NCBI GenBank assembly: GCA_035528375.1
Contig: DATKYS010000031.1
Location: 31,034 to 95,033, forward strand
DNA: 64,000 nt
From: a bacterium
Lineage (GTDB): Bacteria; RBG-13-66-14
Direction: 5' to 3'
Part shown: positions 15,254 to 23,941 of the stretch, one piece after another
Position numbering within the stretch: the stretch's first letter is position 1
Layout of the letters: each line of letters opens with the position of its first letter
Notes under the pieces: generated by a model
What the model was told of the DNA's origin: nothing
Databases searched by the model: none
The model's input: the letters and a program-made list of their open reading frames with translations, nothing else
Translations under genes and position numbers: made by a program

Positions 15254-16531
15254 GTGCGCAGGATTAAAAATTTCACCGTCTGGCTGCTCGTGGGCGCCCT
15301 GGGCGGAATCGCCGCAATCGGCGCCCGGGAGTTCATCGTCTGGTTCGGCGCGGTGATTCACGGCGGCGTGCCGCCGGCGGATTGGGGGACCCTCGCCTGG
15401 TGGCGGATTCTCGTTCCCCTCACGCTGGGCGGCCTCGCCGTCGGTCTCATCGGGAAGTACGACTGGGAGATGATTTCCGGCGCCGGACTGGACGACACGC
15501 TCCAGTGCTACCACCAACACGGGGCCCGCCAGAAACCGCTCGATACGCCGGCCAAGCTCTCCGCGAGCCTGGTGGGCCTGGGGTGCGGCATCTCCGGGGG
15601 GCTGATGGGCCCCATGACCTACGTCGGGATGGGTGTGGGCGGCTGGATCGGACGCGCCTTCCGTTTCGACGCCGACGGTGTGAGGACGGCCGGCCTTTGC
15701 GGCATGGCGGCCACCCTGGCGGCCATCCTCGGGGCTCCGCTGGGGGCGGCCATCTTCACCTGCGAGGTGCTCTACCACGAGCACATCGAATACCGCCGTT
15801 TCTTCCCCGTTCTCCTGGCCGCTCTGACGGCGCACCTGTTGACCCGGCTCACCGGTTTCTACAAGCCGCTCTTCTCCTTCAACCCCACCGGGACGCCCAC
15901 GGTCAGCCTGGAGCTGGTCGGGTCGGTCCTGTCGGTCGTCGCCGTGGGCCTGGCCGTGGCCGCGGGATTCTTCTACCTCTACCGCCTGCTCGAGCGTCTC
16001 CGCGAGCGATCCGGGCTGCCCCGGTGGCTCTCGCCGGCCCTGGGCGCCCTGGCGAGCGCCCTCCTCATCGTCCTGGTCGCCCCGGAGGCGGCGGGCAAGG
16101 TGCTGTCGGTGGGGGCGACGACGATTCGAACCGTGAGCGTGTCGGCGCCGGTCACCTGGACCGACGCCCTTGTCCTGACGGTGCTCAAGGCGACCCTGGT
16201 GGCCCTCGCCGTGGGGAGCGGCGCCAGCGTCGGCCTCCTGGCCCCGGCGCTCATGTTGGGCAGCCTGGTCGGGGCCGGGGTGGCCGATCTGATTCCGGTT
16301 CAGCAGACCATCCTCGTGGCCACCGGCATCACCGTGGTCCTGGTCACCCTGACCAACTCGCCCGTCGGGACTATCGTGATGATGCTGGAGATATTCGGGC
16401 CCGAGGTGCTCATCCCGGTCACCCTGGCCGGGCTGGTGGCCAACCTGGCGAGCCGGAAGCTGGTCATCTACCGGGACGTCCTGCCCTGGCGGTCGGAGGT
16501 GCGGGTCGTGGACAGGGGGCCGGGGGATTGA
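15254..16531 (+). CDS. ClC-family chloride channel/transporter
   Basis: 425 residues with ~10 hydrophobic segments typical of ClC proteins. The family motifs are present in altered form: SGAGLDD for the first anion-site loop, SGGLMGPMTYVG for the usual GREGP loop, APLGAAIFTCEVLY, and GSGASVGLLAP for GxFxP. It moves chloride or a similar anion across the inner membrane. In this alignment the gating glutamate of the GREGP motif is replaced by Met, which in known members favours channel-like or uncoupled transport. No cytoplasmic CBS domains follow. The GTG start is chosen because the first helix begins 8 residues later. Confidence 0.88.
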   Translation: MRRIKNFTVWLLVGALGGIAAIGAREFIVWFGAVIHGGVPPADWGTLAWWRILVPLTLGGLAVGLIGKYDWEMISGAGLDDTLQCYHQHGARQKPLDTPAKLSASLVGLGCGISGGLMGPMTYVGMGVGGWIGRAFRFDADGVRTAGLCGMAATLAAILGAPLGAAIFTCEVLYHEHIEYRRFFPVLLAALTAHLLTRLTGFYKPLFSFNPTGTPTVSLELVGSVLSVVAVGLAVAAGFFYLYRLLERLRERSGLPRWLSPALGALASALLIVLVAPEAAGKVLSVGATTIRTVSVSAPVTWTDALVLTVLKATLVALAVGSGASVGLLAPALMLGSLVGAGVADLIPVQQTILVATGITVVLVTLTNSPVGTIVMMLEIFGPEVLIPVTLAGLVANLASRKLVIYRDVLPWRSEVRVVDRGPGD

Positions 16532-16537
16532 TCCGAG

Positions 16538-16797
16538 GCGGCGGGTGTCCACACCCGCCCGTTGGGTTATTCAACTCCGTACCCAAAATGTAGGGCGGGG
16601 ACTTTAGTCCCCGCCGCAATCTACACCTCTCCCTAGCCCTCCCCCCAAAGGGGGGAGGGGACATGCCTTCACCTCCGCGATGCGATGATGTAGGGGCGGA
16701 CCTTTAGGTCCGCCCGCGGGCGACCGTGGGCGGTCGCCCCTACGGATTGGATTTGCAACTTGCCGCCGTAGGGGCGGGTGTCCACACCCGCCCGTTT
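16538..16797 (+). repeat. Cluster of GC-rich inverted repeats
   Basis: The 269-base gap between the ClC gene and queA consists of at least five hairpins: GCGGGTGTCCACACCCGC (16541), GCGGGGACTTTAGTCCCCGC (near 16595), CCTCCCCCCAAAGGGGGGAGG (near 16640, shown here minus its outer bases), a nested GTAGGGGCGGACC element (16690-16743) and another GGGCGGGTGTCCACACCCGCC (near 16770) next to the queA stop. No gene is seen. Confidence 0.7.
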
Positions 16798-16800
16798 TTT

Positions 16801-17847
16801 TCATCCCGTGGGCAGGAGGAGGGTGGCGTCGCCGTAGGAGTAGAAGCGATAACCCTCCACCATCGCCTCCCGGTAGGCGTCGAGAATCCGCTCCCTCCCG
16901 GCGAGGGCCGCGACCAGCATCAGGAGGCTGGAGCGGGGGAGGTGAAAATTGGTGAGGAGCCCGTCCACGGCGCGGAACCTGTGGGGTGGGTGGATGAAGA
17001 TGTCCGTCTCGCCGGAGGACGCCGAAACGATGCCGGTCTCGTCGGCCGACGCCTCCAGGACCCGGGCGGTCGTGGTGCCGACGGCTATCACCCGGCGCCC
17101 CTCGAGCCGGGCCCGGTTGACGGCGCGCGCCGTGGATTTACCCAGAGAGAAGCTCTCGGTGTGGAGCCGGTGGTCGGTCAGGTCCCCATCGGGGAGCGGG
17201 GCGAAGGTGCCGTAGCCCACGTGGAGGGTTAGGGTGAGCCACTCGATCCCCCGCGCCCGGAGCCGTTCCAGGAGGTCGGGTGTGAAATGCAAACCGGCGG
17301 TGGGCGCCGCGATGGAGCCGGGTCGGCGCGAGTAGACCGTCTGGTAGCGGCGCGAATCGCGGGAATCGGCTCCGGTCGGTCTTTCGATGTACGGCGGCAG
17401 GGGGGCCTCGCCGAACTCGTCAAGAATCTCTCCGATGGGCCGCGCCCCCGCCAGTCCCAGGACCACGAGCCCCCCCTCCAGCTTGGCCAGCACCTCCCCG
17501 GCCAGCTCCCCGCGGAAATCAATCCTCGTCCCCAGCTTCAGCCGCTTGCCCGGCTTGGCCAGGGCGGTCCAGCGGCCGTCGCCCAGGTCCCGCAGGAGGA
17601 GGGCCTCGACCTCGGCCCCGCCCTCCCGCTTGACCCCCCGGATGCGCGCCGGGATGACCCGGCTGTCGTTGGCCACCAGCACGTCCCCCTCCCGCAGCAT
17701 CTTCGGCAGGTCGGTGAAGGGACGGTGCTCCGGCGGCCGGTTGCCCACCAGGACCATCAGGCGGGACCCGTCGCGCCGCTCGGTCGGGCGCTGGGCGATG
17801 AGCTCCCGGGGCAGCTCGTAGTCGTAATCCGCGGCGAAGAGGGGCAT
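16801..17847 (-). CDS. queA: tRNA ribosyltransferase-isomerase QueA
   Basis: 348 residues. QueA transfers and isomerises the ribosyl group of S-adenosylmethionine onto 7-aminomethyl-7-deazaguanosine in tRNA, giving epoxyqueuosine. Conserved segments: YELPRELIAQRPTERRDGSR at the N-terminus, VLVANDSRVIPARI, AAPTAGLHFTPDLL and LTLHVGYGTFAP, and a C-terminal NFHLPRSSLLMLVAALAG. The frame is open 56 codons further upstream, but the conserved N-terminus begins at this ATG, which lies 2 bases after the GNAT gene stop, so translation is likely coupled. Other queuosine genes are not in the window. Confidence 0.96.
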   Translation of the reverse strand: MPLFAADYDYELPRELIAQRPTERRDGSRLMVLVGNRPPEHRPFTDLPKMLREGDVLVANDSRVIPARIRGVKREGGAEVEALLLRDLGDGRWTALAKPGKRLKLGTRIDFRGELAGEVLAKLEGGLVVLGLAGARPIGEILDEFGEAPLPPYIERPTGADSRDSRRYQTVYSRRPGSIAAPTAGLHFTPDLLERLRARGIEWLTLTLHVGYGTFAPLPDGDLTDHRLHTESFSLGKSTARAVNRARLEGRRVIAVGTTTARVLEASADETGIVSASSGETDIFIHPPHRFRAVDGLLTNFHLPRSSLLMLVAALAGRERILDAYREAMVEGYRFYSYGDATLLLPTG

Positions 17848-17849
17848 AA

Positions 17850-18362
17850 TTACAGCTTTTTCACGAAAAAGGCGCCCGGAACCCATTTTCCGAGCCGGGC
17901 CACGTAGTCGTGACCCGGGTGGACGGCGAAACCGAGGGCGAGCTTGAGGGCGTAGTTGGCGGGCTTGTCGAGGGACGACCAGGACCGCATCTGGTAAAAA
18001 CCGCGGCGGCGGCATTCCCCGAGCGCCGCCAGTTGCAGACGCCGGCCGAGCCCCCGCCGCCGGTGGGCCTCCTCCACCGCGAAGCTCTGGACGAAACCCT
18101 CGAGGAGGTCGCGCCCCGCCGCCTCGCTGAAAGTTTTTTGCGGCAGCTCCAGGACGGGCACCGGGATGCCCGGCGGAACTGCGACGGGCTGCACCTTCAC
18201 CGAGATGTCGCCGACCAGTTTAGCCCCGTCGAAGGCGCCGAAGGCGAAAACACCCTCCCCCCGCAGGTCCGGGAAATCCCTCTCCTGCCCGGTTTTGGCG
18301 AGGTGAGCCCGTAGCTCCTCATCGCCGGGACGGTCGGGGGTGATGGGCCTTATTCTGTACAA
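17850..18362 (-). CDS. GNAT-family N-acetyltransferase
   Basis: 170 residues from a TTG start, 3 bases after the aminotransferase stop. The acetyl-CoA-binding motif A is clear (VEEAHRRRGLGRRLQLAAL, residues ~97-115), preceded by a core strand (LLEGFVQSFA). It moves an acetyl group from acetyl-CoA to an unknown amine. It lies between an aminotransferase and queA on one minus-strand transcript, with no visible functional link to tRNA modification. Confidence 0.85.
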   Translation of the reverse strand: MYRIRPITPDRPGDEELRAHLAKTGQERDFPDLRGEGVFAFGAFDGAKLVGDISVKVQPVAVPPGIPVPVLELPQKTFSEAAGRDLLEGFVQSFAVEEAHRRRGLGRRLQLAALGECRRRGFYQMRSWSSLDKPANYALKLALGFAVHPGHDYVARLGKWVPGAFFVKKL

Positions 18363-18365
18363 ACT

Positions 18366-19547
18366 CTAAAGCTCCGCCAGCAGGCGGTCCACGTCGTCCT
18401 CGTCGTTGTAGAAATGGATGCCCGCCCGGACGTTCCCCTCGCGCGCCGAGACGATGACGTCCCTCTCGATGAGCCTCTCGGCGAGGTTCACCGCATCCTC
18501 GACCCCGAAGCAGACGATTCCCGACCGGCGCCCCTCCACCAGCGGGGTGACGATGGGGCGGCCCTTTCTCCGGAGCCCCTCGATGAGGTAGTCGGCGAGT
18601 GCGATTATCCGTTCCTCGACGGCCGCCGGCCCCAGCTCTTTTAAATAGCGGCAGCTCTCCCCCAGGGCGGTCTGGGTGAGGAGGGAGTTGCTGCCGGTCT
18701 CTACGCGCCGGGCGTCGCCGACGAGCTCGAACCGGTACGCCGTCAGGGCGTTCAAGTCGTCTAGCTCCGCCAGGCCGGCGATGGAGAGCCAGCCCACCCG
18801 GTCGGGGTGGAGCTTCTCCACCAGGGAGGGGCGGATATAAACGAAGCCGGAGCCCTGGGGGGCCAGGGTCCACTTCCCGCCGCCCGATACCAGGATGTCC
18901 ATCCCCTCGAGGTCCACCCGGAGCGCGCCGACCCCCTGGATGGCGTCCACGACGAAGAAAATCCCCCGCTCGGCGCACAGGGCCCCCACGGCCGCGGTGT
19001 CAATCCTCGTCCCGTCGGAGAAGCCGACCCAGGAGAGGGCGACGACCCGGGTCCGCCCGTCCACCGCCTCCCGGACCTGGTCCACGGTGACCCCGCCGGG
19101 CCGGCTTTCCAGAAAGCGGACCTCCACCCCGCGCCGGGTGAGGTTCAGCCAGGGGTACACGTTGGCCGGGAACTCCCCCCGGGCGCAGATGACGTTGTCG
19201 CCCGACTGGATGGGCAGCGAGCCGGCGGCCATGGCTATTCCCGAGGAGGTGTTGGGGACCAGGCCGATGGAGGTAGACGGAGCACCGATCAGTTCCGCGA
19301 TGGCGCTCCGGGTGCGGCGTAAGTCCTCGATCATCCCGGGGAGCTGGTCCGGGTGGACGTAGAGCATCTCCTCGGTGATGCGTCCCATGACCGCGTGCGC
19401 GGGAGGCGAGAGGGGGCCGCGCCCGGCGTGGTTCAGGTAGGCGTACCGCCGGGTGATGGGGAATTTTAGCCGTTCCTCTCGGAATCTCGTCAGGGTGTCG
19501 TTCAAGGTCGCTCCCGGTGTGGTGTGGGGTCCGGCTGGGTCTGACAT
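18366..19547 (-). CDS. Class V PLP-dependent aminotransferase (cysteine-desulfurase/epimerase-like)
   Basis: 393 residues. The fold-type I PLP pattern is present: YLNHAGRGPLSPPA near the N-terminus, VPNTSSGIAMAAGSL (phosphate contact), the PLP-ring aspartate in VVDAIQGVGAL and the Schiff-base lysine in SGGGKWTLAPQGSGF. This subgroup includes cysteine desulfurases, isopenicillin-N epimerase-like and selenocysteine lyase-like enzymes. No active-site Cys loop of a desulfurase can be identified, so the substrate is left open. First gene of the minus-strand operon, ~100 bases after an extended -10. The N-terminal 15 residues look poorly conserved and an inner start is possible. Confidence 0.85.
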   Translation of the reverse strand: MSDPAGPHTTPGATLNDTLTRFREERLKFPITRRYAYLNHAGRGPLSPPAHAVMGRITEEMLYVHPDQLPGMIEDLRRTRSAIAELIGAPSTSIGLVPNTSSGIAMAAGSLPIQSGDNVICARGEFPANVYPWLNLTRRGVEVRFLESRPGGVTVDQVREAVDGRTRVVALSWVGFSDGTRIDTAAVGALCAERGIFFVVDAIQGVGALRVDLEGMDILVSGGGKWTLAPQGSGFVYIRPSLVEKLHPDRVGWLSIAGLAELDDLNALTAYRFELVGDARRVETGSNSLLTQTALGESCRYLKELGPAAVEERIIALADYLIEGLRRKGRPIVTPLVEGRRSGIVCFGVEDAVNLAERLIERDVIVSAREGNVRAGIHFYNDEDDVDRLLAEL

Positions 19548-19646
19548 GTCTCGGCTTTACCTTCCGTTACGCAGCGACGGCTCCCCCGGTTGCGCGCCGC
19601 GTGAGCACTTCGGTGGTTGACTCGGATTGAATTGATTAACCTCTTT

Positions 19647-19655
19647 ATTATACCA
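19647..19655 (-). promoter_or_regulatory. Extended -10 promoter of the aminotransferase-GNAT-queA operon
   Basis: Minus-strand TGG-TATAAT, 100 bases upstream of the start codon. The -35 region shows no good match. Confidence 0.55.
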
Positions 19656-19931
19656 AAAGGCACCCTGTACATGCCACGTTAAAGTCATCGGTGCCGGGGG
19701 ATGACCTCTCGCACCTCTATCGGGCGACGGGGAAGGGGGGACCTCCGCGTCCGGGGACGGGGGCTGTGTCCATTTCTCGACGGGGGCCGGGGCGGATTTA
19801 CAGGGATTGAGCCGAGGAAAAACCCTCCGATTTAAGTCGCCGTAATTCATTGAATGCCCATGATATACGGTAGTCCACCCACCGCCAACCAAAACGAGGT
19901 GGAATATGGCGCAGTTGAATATTTGGCAATT
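19656..19931. other. Gap with no recognised gene
   Basis: This stretch between the divergent promoter region and the next terminator has open frames on both strands, but none has a ribosome site, conserved motif or convincing composition. Nothing further was recognised. Confidence 0.5.
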
Positions 19932-19960
19932 AAAAAAAGGGACCGGACGGGCGCCGGTCC
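19932..19960 (-). terminator. Rho-independent terminator of the two-gene phosphodiesterase operon
   Basis: GGACCGG (19940-19946) pairs with CCGGTCC (19954-19960). On the minus strand the hairpin is followed by seven T (19938-19932). Confidence 0.8.
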
Positions 19961-19981
19961 TCCAGGTTCAGCCTGTTCTCT

Positions 19982-21814
19982 TCACTGCAGGTAGCCGATG
20001 GCGCGGAGGCGTTCCAACTCGGTCTCGGAGAGCTCCGGCGAGAGCTCCGGCCCCCCGATTTTTTCTCGGCCGTAGGTCGGGACGATGTTGGACAGTGGGC
20101 CATTCTCCAGCGACTCCGCCAGGGCCGGCTCCAGGTTACCGGTGAGCGCCCGGCCGGGCATGTCCCCCGCGGGTGAAAGCCCCAGGAGGGCCAGGAAGGT
20201 GGGGCAGACGTCGTACACGCTGGCCTCGGGACCCCTCTCGCCCTGCCTGACGCCCATCCCGTAGAGAATCAGCACCCCGGTCGGGTCGTGCCAGTAGGAC
20301 ATGCGCTGGACGGCGCCGCCGCCGACGGGGATGTCCGCCGGAGGGTAGACGCTGGCGAAGCCGTGATCGGAGAGGACTATCAGGATGTCGCCCGGTTCGA
20401 GCCGCTCCAGGACCGTGCCGACGAATTTATCCGCCCAGACGTAGAAATCCCGGATGACGGTGCCCCAGCCGTTCGCCTCCGCCTTTTCCATGTACTCGGG
20501 GGTCCGTGGTGGTACGAGGGCCGGGTCCCCGCTCAGGCGCTCCCACCACAGGGCGTGGGCGGGCCACAGGAGGTGACAGGACACGTCGCCCGCCTCGATG
20601 TAGCAGGCCGCCACCCGCCAGTCCCGCGTGTCCATCAGGTACTCCAGGGCGTTGGCGGCGAGCGCGTCCCGGGTGAGGTAGTGGACCAGGGGGTTGCCCT
20701 GCTGGCGCTCCACGGTTTCCAGGCGCCGGACGTCGGGGTAGTCGTCCTCGCCGATGTACGGCCGACGAGCGATGGCCGGGTCCACCTCCTCCATGATCCC
20801 CTCGGGCCAGGTCCGCCGGGGTAGCTGCGCGAAATCGTCGTTCGGCGTGTAAACCCGCGTGAAGCGAGGCTCCCAGGCGTAGCTGGTCAGCGTCACCCCG
20901 ACCGGAATTTCCCGGGCCGGCCAGGTGGCGTACCAGTTGACCGTTATCGGGGGCAGCCCCCCGGCGGCGGCTATCTCCCAGAACGTCGGCGCCCGACGGT
21001 CACCGGCGGTGATCGGGCGGCGGCCTCCGTCACCCGTCGGGAAAGTGAAGTCCGTCAGCCCGTGCTCCGCGGGCGGCAGCCCCGTGGCGATGGTGGTCCA
21101 GATTACGGGGGAGAAGTAGGGCGCCTCGGAGCGCAAAACGGAGAAACATCCGCCGTCGAGGAGGCGGGAGAAGTTCGGCAGCCAGCCACGGGCGGTGAAG
21201 TCGGCGAGCAGTTTGTCGTCCAGGGCGTCCACGCCCAGAATGACCAGCCGGCGTTCGGCTGGGGGATCCGGGGCCCCGTCGAGAATCGCCGGGAAAAAGA
21301 CCCGGTGAACCGCCAGCCCCGGCACCGCGTCGGTCAGTGTTTCTCGGAGGAGGCCTTCGGCGGCGGCCCGGAACTCGCCGCGTCGGCCCCACCAGAGCTC
21401 ACCGGTCGTGAACCCGCCCGCCGTGTCGGCCAGGAGTCGTCCGGCCAGCCCGCCGAGTCCAGATTCCGGGTCCCCATCCACGAGGTCGTAGAAACCGGGC
21501 GCGACGGTCGGGTCCAGGTCCAGCTCCGTTTCCAGCTCCAGGGTGAGCGGGCCGTCGGCGGCCTCGAGCTCTACCGGGCTGCGCAGGACGTTTTTCCCCA
21601 GTCGGTAGGATTTGATCTCCCCGAAGAGGGGGAAGACCCAGACCGTCTCTCCGGCGCCCACCGCCCGGTACTCCCCCGAGACGCCGCGGACGAGGTAGCC
21701 GCATCCGGGCTCCGACGGCGCCTCGGTGTAGCCGGTGAGCCAGACCGCCAGGGCGATGACGACGACGGCCCCGCCCGCAATCAGTACGGTTTTGACGCTT
21801 TTCTTCAGGGTCAC
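19982..21814 (-). CDS. Membrane protein: prohibitin-like domain fused to type I phosphodiesterase domain (paralog 2)
   Basis: 610 residues. An N-terminal helix (~8-27) anchors it, then residues ~30-190 resemble an SPFH/prohibitin domain (GEYRAVGAGETVWVFPLFG, ADGPLTLELETELDLDP, GRRGEFRAAAEGLLRETL). From ~200 on it is an alkaline-phosphatase-superfamily phosphodiesterase: metal Asp in LVILGVDALDDKLL, nucleophile Thr in SPVIWTTIATG, and metal residues in VLSDHGFASVYP. The catalytic domain is expected outside the inner membrane. The C-terminus ELERLRAIGYLQ is nearly the same as in its neighbour. The GTG start overlaps the upstream stop (GTGA). The substrate (phosphodiester, nucleotide or lipid head group) is unknown. 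Confidence 0.8.
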   Translation of the reverse strand: MTLKKSVKTVLIAGGAVVVIALAVWLTGYTEAPSEPGCGYLVRGVSGEYRAVGAGETVWVFPLFGEIKSYRLGKNVLRSPVELEAADGPLTLELETELDLDPTVAPGFYDLVDGDPESGLGGLAGRLLADTAGGFTTGELWWGRRGEFRAAAEGLLRETLTDAVPGLAVHRVFFPAILDGAPDPPAERRLVILGVDALDDKLLADFTARGWLPNFSRLLDGGCFSVLRSEAPYFSPVIWTTIATGLPPAEHGLTDFTFPTGDGGRRPITAGDRRAPTFWEIAAAGGLPPITVNWYATWPAREIPVGVTLTSYAWEPRFTRVYTPNDDFAQLPRRTWPEGIMEEVDPAIARRPYIGEDDYPDVRRLETVERQQGNPLVHYLTRDALAANALEYLMDTRDWRVAACYIEAGDVSCHLLWPAHALWWERLSGDPALVPPRTPEYMEKAEANGWGTVIRDFYVWADKFVGTVLERLEPGDILIVLSDHGFASVYPPADIPVGGGAVQRMSYWHDPTGVLILYGMGVRQGERGPEASVYDVCPTFLALLGLSPAGDMPGRALTGNLEPALAESLENGPLSNIVPTYGREKIGGPELSPELSETELERLRAIGYLQ

Positions 21815-23679
21815 TGGAGGTACCCCAGCGCGCGCAGTCGCTCAAGCTCCGCCTCGCCCACGACGTTGACGATGTCGCGGTCCACCTCGCGCTCATGTGG
21901 GTCGTAGGTCGCCGGCCTTTCGGCCAGCGGGCCGGCCTTCATCCGGTCGAGGAACTCCGGCTCGAGGGCCTCCTCCACCACCCGCCCCGGCATGTCCTGC
22001 GCCGCCGGTACGCCGAGGAGGGCCAGGACTGTGGGGAGGAAGTCGTAGATGGTTATCTCGCCCGACACCCCCTGCTGGACGTGGCGGCCCCAGAGCCCGA
22101 AGACGCCGGTGGGGTCGTGCCAGTACATCATCGTCTGCATCTGGTCGTCGCCGATGAGAATGGTCTTCGGCGGGTAGATGGTGTTGAAGCCGTGGTCGCT
22201 CACCACCACGATGACCGCCTCGTCGCCCCAGCGGTCCATGGCCACGCCCAGGAGTTTGTCCTCGAAGCGGTACGCCTCGATGATGGTGTCGCCGGCTTCC
22301 TCGGACAGCTCCCGGCGGTAGGGCGGGATGGGCGGCAGGTTGGCCGGTTTGCCGGTCAGCTTTTCCCACCGGTAGGCGTGGGCCGGCCAGATGAGATGGC
22401 AGAGCACGTCCGGGAATTCCTGGTACACCGCCGCGATGTTCCAGTCCTCGTGGTCCATGAGCCAGAAGCAGGCATTGGCGGCCAGGACGTCCCGCTCCAG
22501 GTAGTGGGGCAGGGGCGGCCCCCCTTTCAGCGGCGTCCCGTCGGTGGTGGCCGCCGGGATGTACGGTAGGACCCAGGCCAGCGCGTAGTCGTCCTCGGAG
22601 ATGTAGGGTCGGTCGGCGATGGCCTCGTTCACCGTTTCCGTGACGCCCTCGGGCCAGTCCTTGCCCGGGAGCTCGTCGTAGTGGGGGATGCCGATGAAGC
22701 CCTTGCCGAACTTGGGTTTCCAGGCATAGTTGGTCAGGTTGAAGCCCTTAATCTCCCCCGTGGGCCAGGAGTAGTACCAGTTGGTGACGATGCTGGAGAG
22801 GCCGCATCCGCCCAAAAATTCCCAGAAGGTCGAAACCTTGCGGTCCATCGCCGACAGGGGTTCCAGCCGGCCGGTCTCGGGGTTGGTCCGGGTGAAGGCG
22901 GTTATGCCGTGCTCCTGCGCCGGTTTGCCGGTGGCGAAGGTGGTCCAGATCATGGGGGAGAAGTAGGGCGCCTCGGATTGCAGGGTCCCCAGGTAGCCCT
23001 CGTCGCGCATTTTCGCGAAGTGCGGCAGCTCGCCCATGTCTATGAGGTCGTTCAGGAGGGTGTCCTCCAGGGCGTCCATCCCCAGCACGACCACCTTCAC
23101 CGGCTTGAAAACCCCAGGGTCTTCGGCCGGTGCGGCGGTGAGGCGGACCGAGGGGAGCGCGATGCGCCCCACCCGCAGGGCCGGCGCCCTTTCGTTCAGG
23201 TGATTCCGCAACTCCGGTTCGAGTTCTCGGAGCAGCTCCCCCCGGCGGGTGGTGTAGAGCTCCGCGGTCGTCCCGTCGAAGGTCCTCTCCCCGACGACGT
23301 CGTCCAGGATCTCCCGGATGAGCCCCCCGCCCCAGTCGGCGCCCCACGCATCCACGACCTGCACCGCGCCGGCGGGGTCGAGGTCCAGCTCGAGGCGGAC
23401 CTCCACCTCCAGTCCGCCGTCAGAGGTTACGATTGGTGCGAAACCGGACGGCTCGTACAGCCCCGCGGGAACCGGGACCAGCGAGTCCACCAGGGGGAAG
23501 AGCCAAACCGTCGAGCCCAGCATGAGCGTTTCCGCCCCGCCGAGGCCCCTTTGGGCGACGTAGATGTAAGCCGGGTCGGAATCCACTTCGGTGTAGCCCA
23601 GAATCCAGACCAGCACCGCCAGGGCGGCGACGGCGGAGACGGTAATAATCCAAGCGGTGCGGCCCTTTATCTCCATCAT
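21811..23679 (-). CDS. Membrane protein: prohibitin-like domain fused to type I phosphodiesterase domain (paralog 1)
   Basis: 622 residues with the same architecture as the next gene: helix (~9-27), prohibitin-like region (~30-200, including SDGGLEVEVRLELDLDP and TTRRGELLRELEPELRNHL), then a phosphodiesterase domain with VVVLGMDALEDTLL, FSPMIWTTFATGKPAQEHG and VVVSDHGFNTIYP. It ends ELERLRALGYLQ. The two ATG codons at 23679 and 23676 are equally placed after AAAGGTCGG; the outer one is given. An upstream extension exists but overlaps the promoter at 23711-23740. First gene of a two-gene operon that ends at 19932. Confidence 0.8.
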   Translation of the reverse strand: MMEIKGRTAWIITVSAVAALAVLVWILGYTEVDSDPAYIYVAQRGLGGAETLMLGSTVWLFPLVDSLVPVPAGLYEPSGFAPIVTSDGGLEVEVRLELDLDPAGAVQVVDAWGADWGGGLIREILDDVVGERTFDGTTAELYTTRRGELLRELEPELRNHLNERAPALRVGRIALPSVRLTAAPAEDPGVFKPVKVVVLGMDALEDTLLNDLIDMGELPHFAKMRDEGYLGTLQSEAPYFSPMIWTTFATGKPAQEHGITAFTRTNPETGRLEPLSAMDRKVSTFWEFLGGCGLSSIVTNWYYSWPTGEIKGFNLTNYAWKPKFGKGFIGIPHYDELPGKDWPEGVTETVNEAIADRPYISEDDYALAWVLPYIPAATTDGTPLKGGPPLPHYLERDVLAANACFWLMDHEDWNIAAVYQEFPDVLCHLIWPAHAYRWEKLTGKPANLPPIPPYRRELSEEAGDTIIEAYRFEDKLLGVAMDRWGDEAVIVVVSDHGFNTIYPPKTILIGDDQMQTMMYWHDPTGVFGLWGRHVQQGVSGEITIYDFLPTVLALLGVPAAQDMPGRVVEEALEPEFLDRMKAGPLAERPATYDPHEREVDRDIVNVVGEAELERLRALGYLQ

Positions 23680-23710
23680 AACCGACCTTTTTTCGAAGTA
23701 TTCACAACTC

Positions 23711-23740
23711 ATTATAAACGAAGGGTCCGCGCACCGACAA
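23711..23740 (-). promoter_or_regulatory. Promoter of the phosphodiesterase operon
   Basis: Minus strand: TTGTCG (23740-23735), an 18-base spacer and TATAAT (23716-23711). The expected start is ~25 bases before the first ATG. Confidence 0.55.
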
Positions 23741-23941
23741 CACAAATCCGAACTCCCCCCGTTATTCGGGTACGAACGGGAAAAAATTGAACCTTGACAC
23801 GTCGTCGTTCTTAGTGTTAGCCTCTAACCGATTAAGGTACTCAATTAGGATTCACCGGAGCGGCTACCGCGTTTCGCCAGAAGCGTTACTTCGTTTCCCT
23901 GAAACTTTTACTCCCCCACTCTTTAGAAGGAGGGGTTGAAA

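Noticed and set aside
19557..19892. 111-codon open frame on the minus strand
   Set aside because: Contains the operon promoter at 19647-19655 and codes for a Pro/Ser-rich low-complexity text without a start signal.
23794..23799. TTGACA as -35 for the ethylbenzene-dehydrogenase-like gene
   Set aside because: No acceptable -10 16-18 bases downstream (best is TTAGCC).
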